Shown one piece after another: positions 5,072-5,113 of a stretch of 5,113 nt of DNA. This DNA comes from Spirochaetaceae bacterium (GTDB lineage: Bacteria > Spirochaetota > Spirochaetia > DSM-27196 > PWMO01). Under the pieces are notes generated by a model. The model was not told the origin of the DNA. It saw nothing but the letters and a program-made list of their open reading frames with translations, and ran no database searches. Location: the NCBI GenBank assembly GCA_003558175.1, contig PWMO01000342.1, forward strand, positions 1-5,113, written 5' to 3'. The first letter of the stretch is position 1; every line of letters starts with the position of its first letter. The position numbers and the translations under genes were made by a program.

Positions 5072-5113
5072 GGCAAAACGCCACCCCAAGCGCGCAGATT
5101 CGCAGTCGGCTGC

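Larger units (their letters stand above)
4864..5113. other. Right-edge non-coding stretch
   Basis: These 250 bases hold the inverted repeat and repeat copy B but no credible gene on either strand. The frames open here lack family features and good ribosome sites. No convincing promoter for the broken gene was found. Confidence 0.45.

Overview
The window reads as bacterial chromosome, GC-rich, with strong Shine-Dalgarno sites and both ATG and GTG starts. A spirochaete-like origin is my best guess. It rests on the look of the secreted HEAT-repeat protein (signal peptide ending in LSAQ, then a segment I associate with spirochaetal HEAT proteins), next to c-di-GMP and sigma-54 signalling. This is an impression from memory, not a search result, and other GC-rich lineages remain possible.

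Layout. Bases 1-1638 (+) hold the 3' part of a diguanylate cyclase. The window enters it inside what looks like the end of a FIST sensor domain, followed by a GAF-like segment, a PAS domain and an intact GGDEF domain with its I-site. A 250-base gap follows, with a weak terminator-like hairpin, GC-rich short repeats, an A+T-rich patch and a consensus-perfect sigma-54 (-24/-12) promoter. This promoter faces a secreted HEAT-repeat protein (1891-2646, +), which ends in hairpins and a clear intrinsic terminator. On the opposite strand, a single-domain PilZ c-di-GMP receptor (2899-3279, -) converges on that terminator. It has its own, less perfect, sigma-54-like promoter.

The right third (about 3500-5113) looks like accessory DNA. 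It carries a vapBC toxin-antitoxin pair (-) with a candidate 26-bp operator palindrome. Upstream of it, on the same strand, is an unrecognised gene broken by what appears to be one extra base in a GGGG run. A pair of related GC-rich repeats in direct orientation (about 3516-3558 and 5018-5071) brackets this vapBC-plus-broken-gene segment. That is the most unexpected structure in the window.

How the genes may work together. The cyclase makes c-di-GMP and the PilZ protein binds it, so one locus encodes both a writer and a reader. The two sigma-54-type promoters suggest that the HEAT and PilZ genes answer to an enhancer-binding protein encoded elsewhere. This is inference from promoter sequence only. 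No rRNA, tRNA, CRISPR array, transposase or replication origin was seen.
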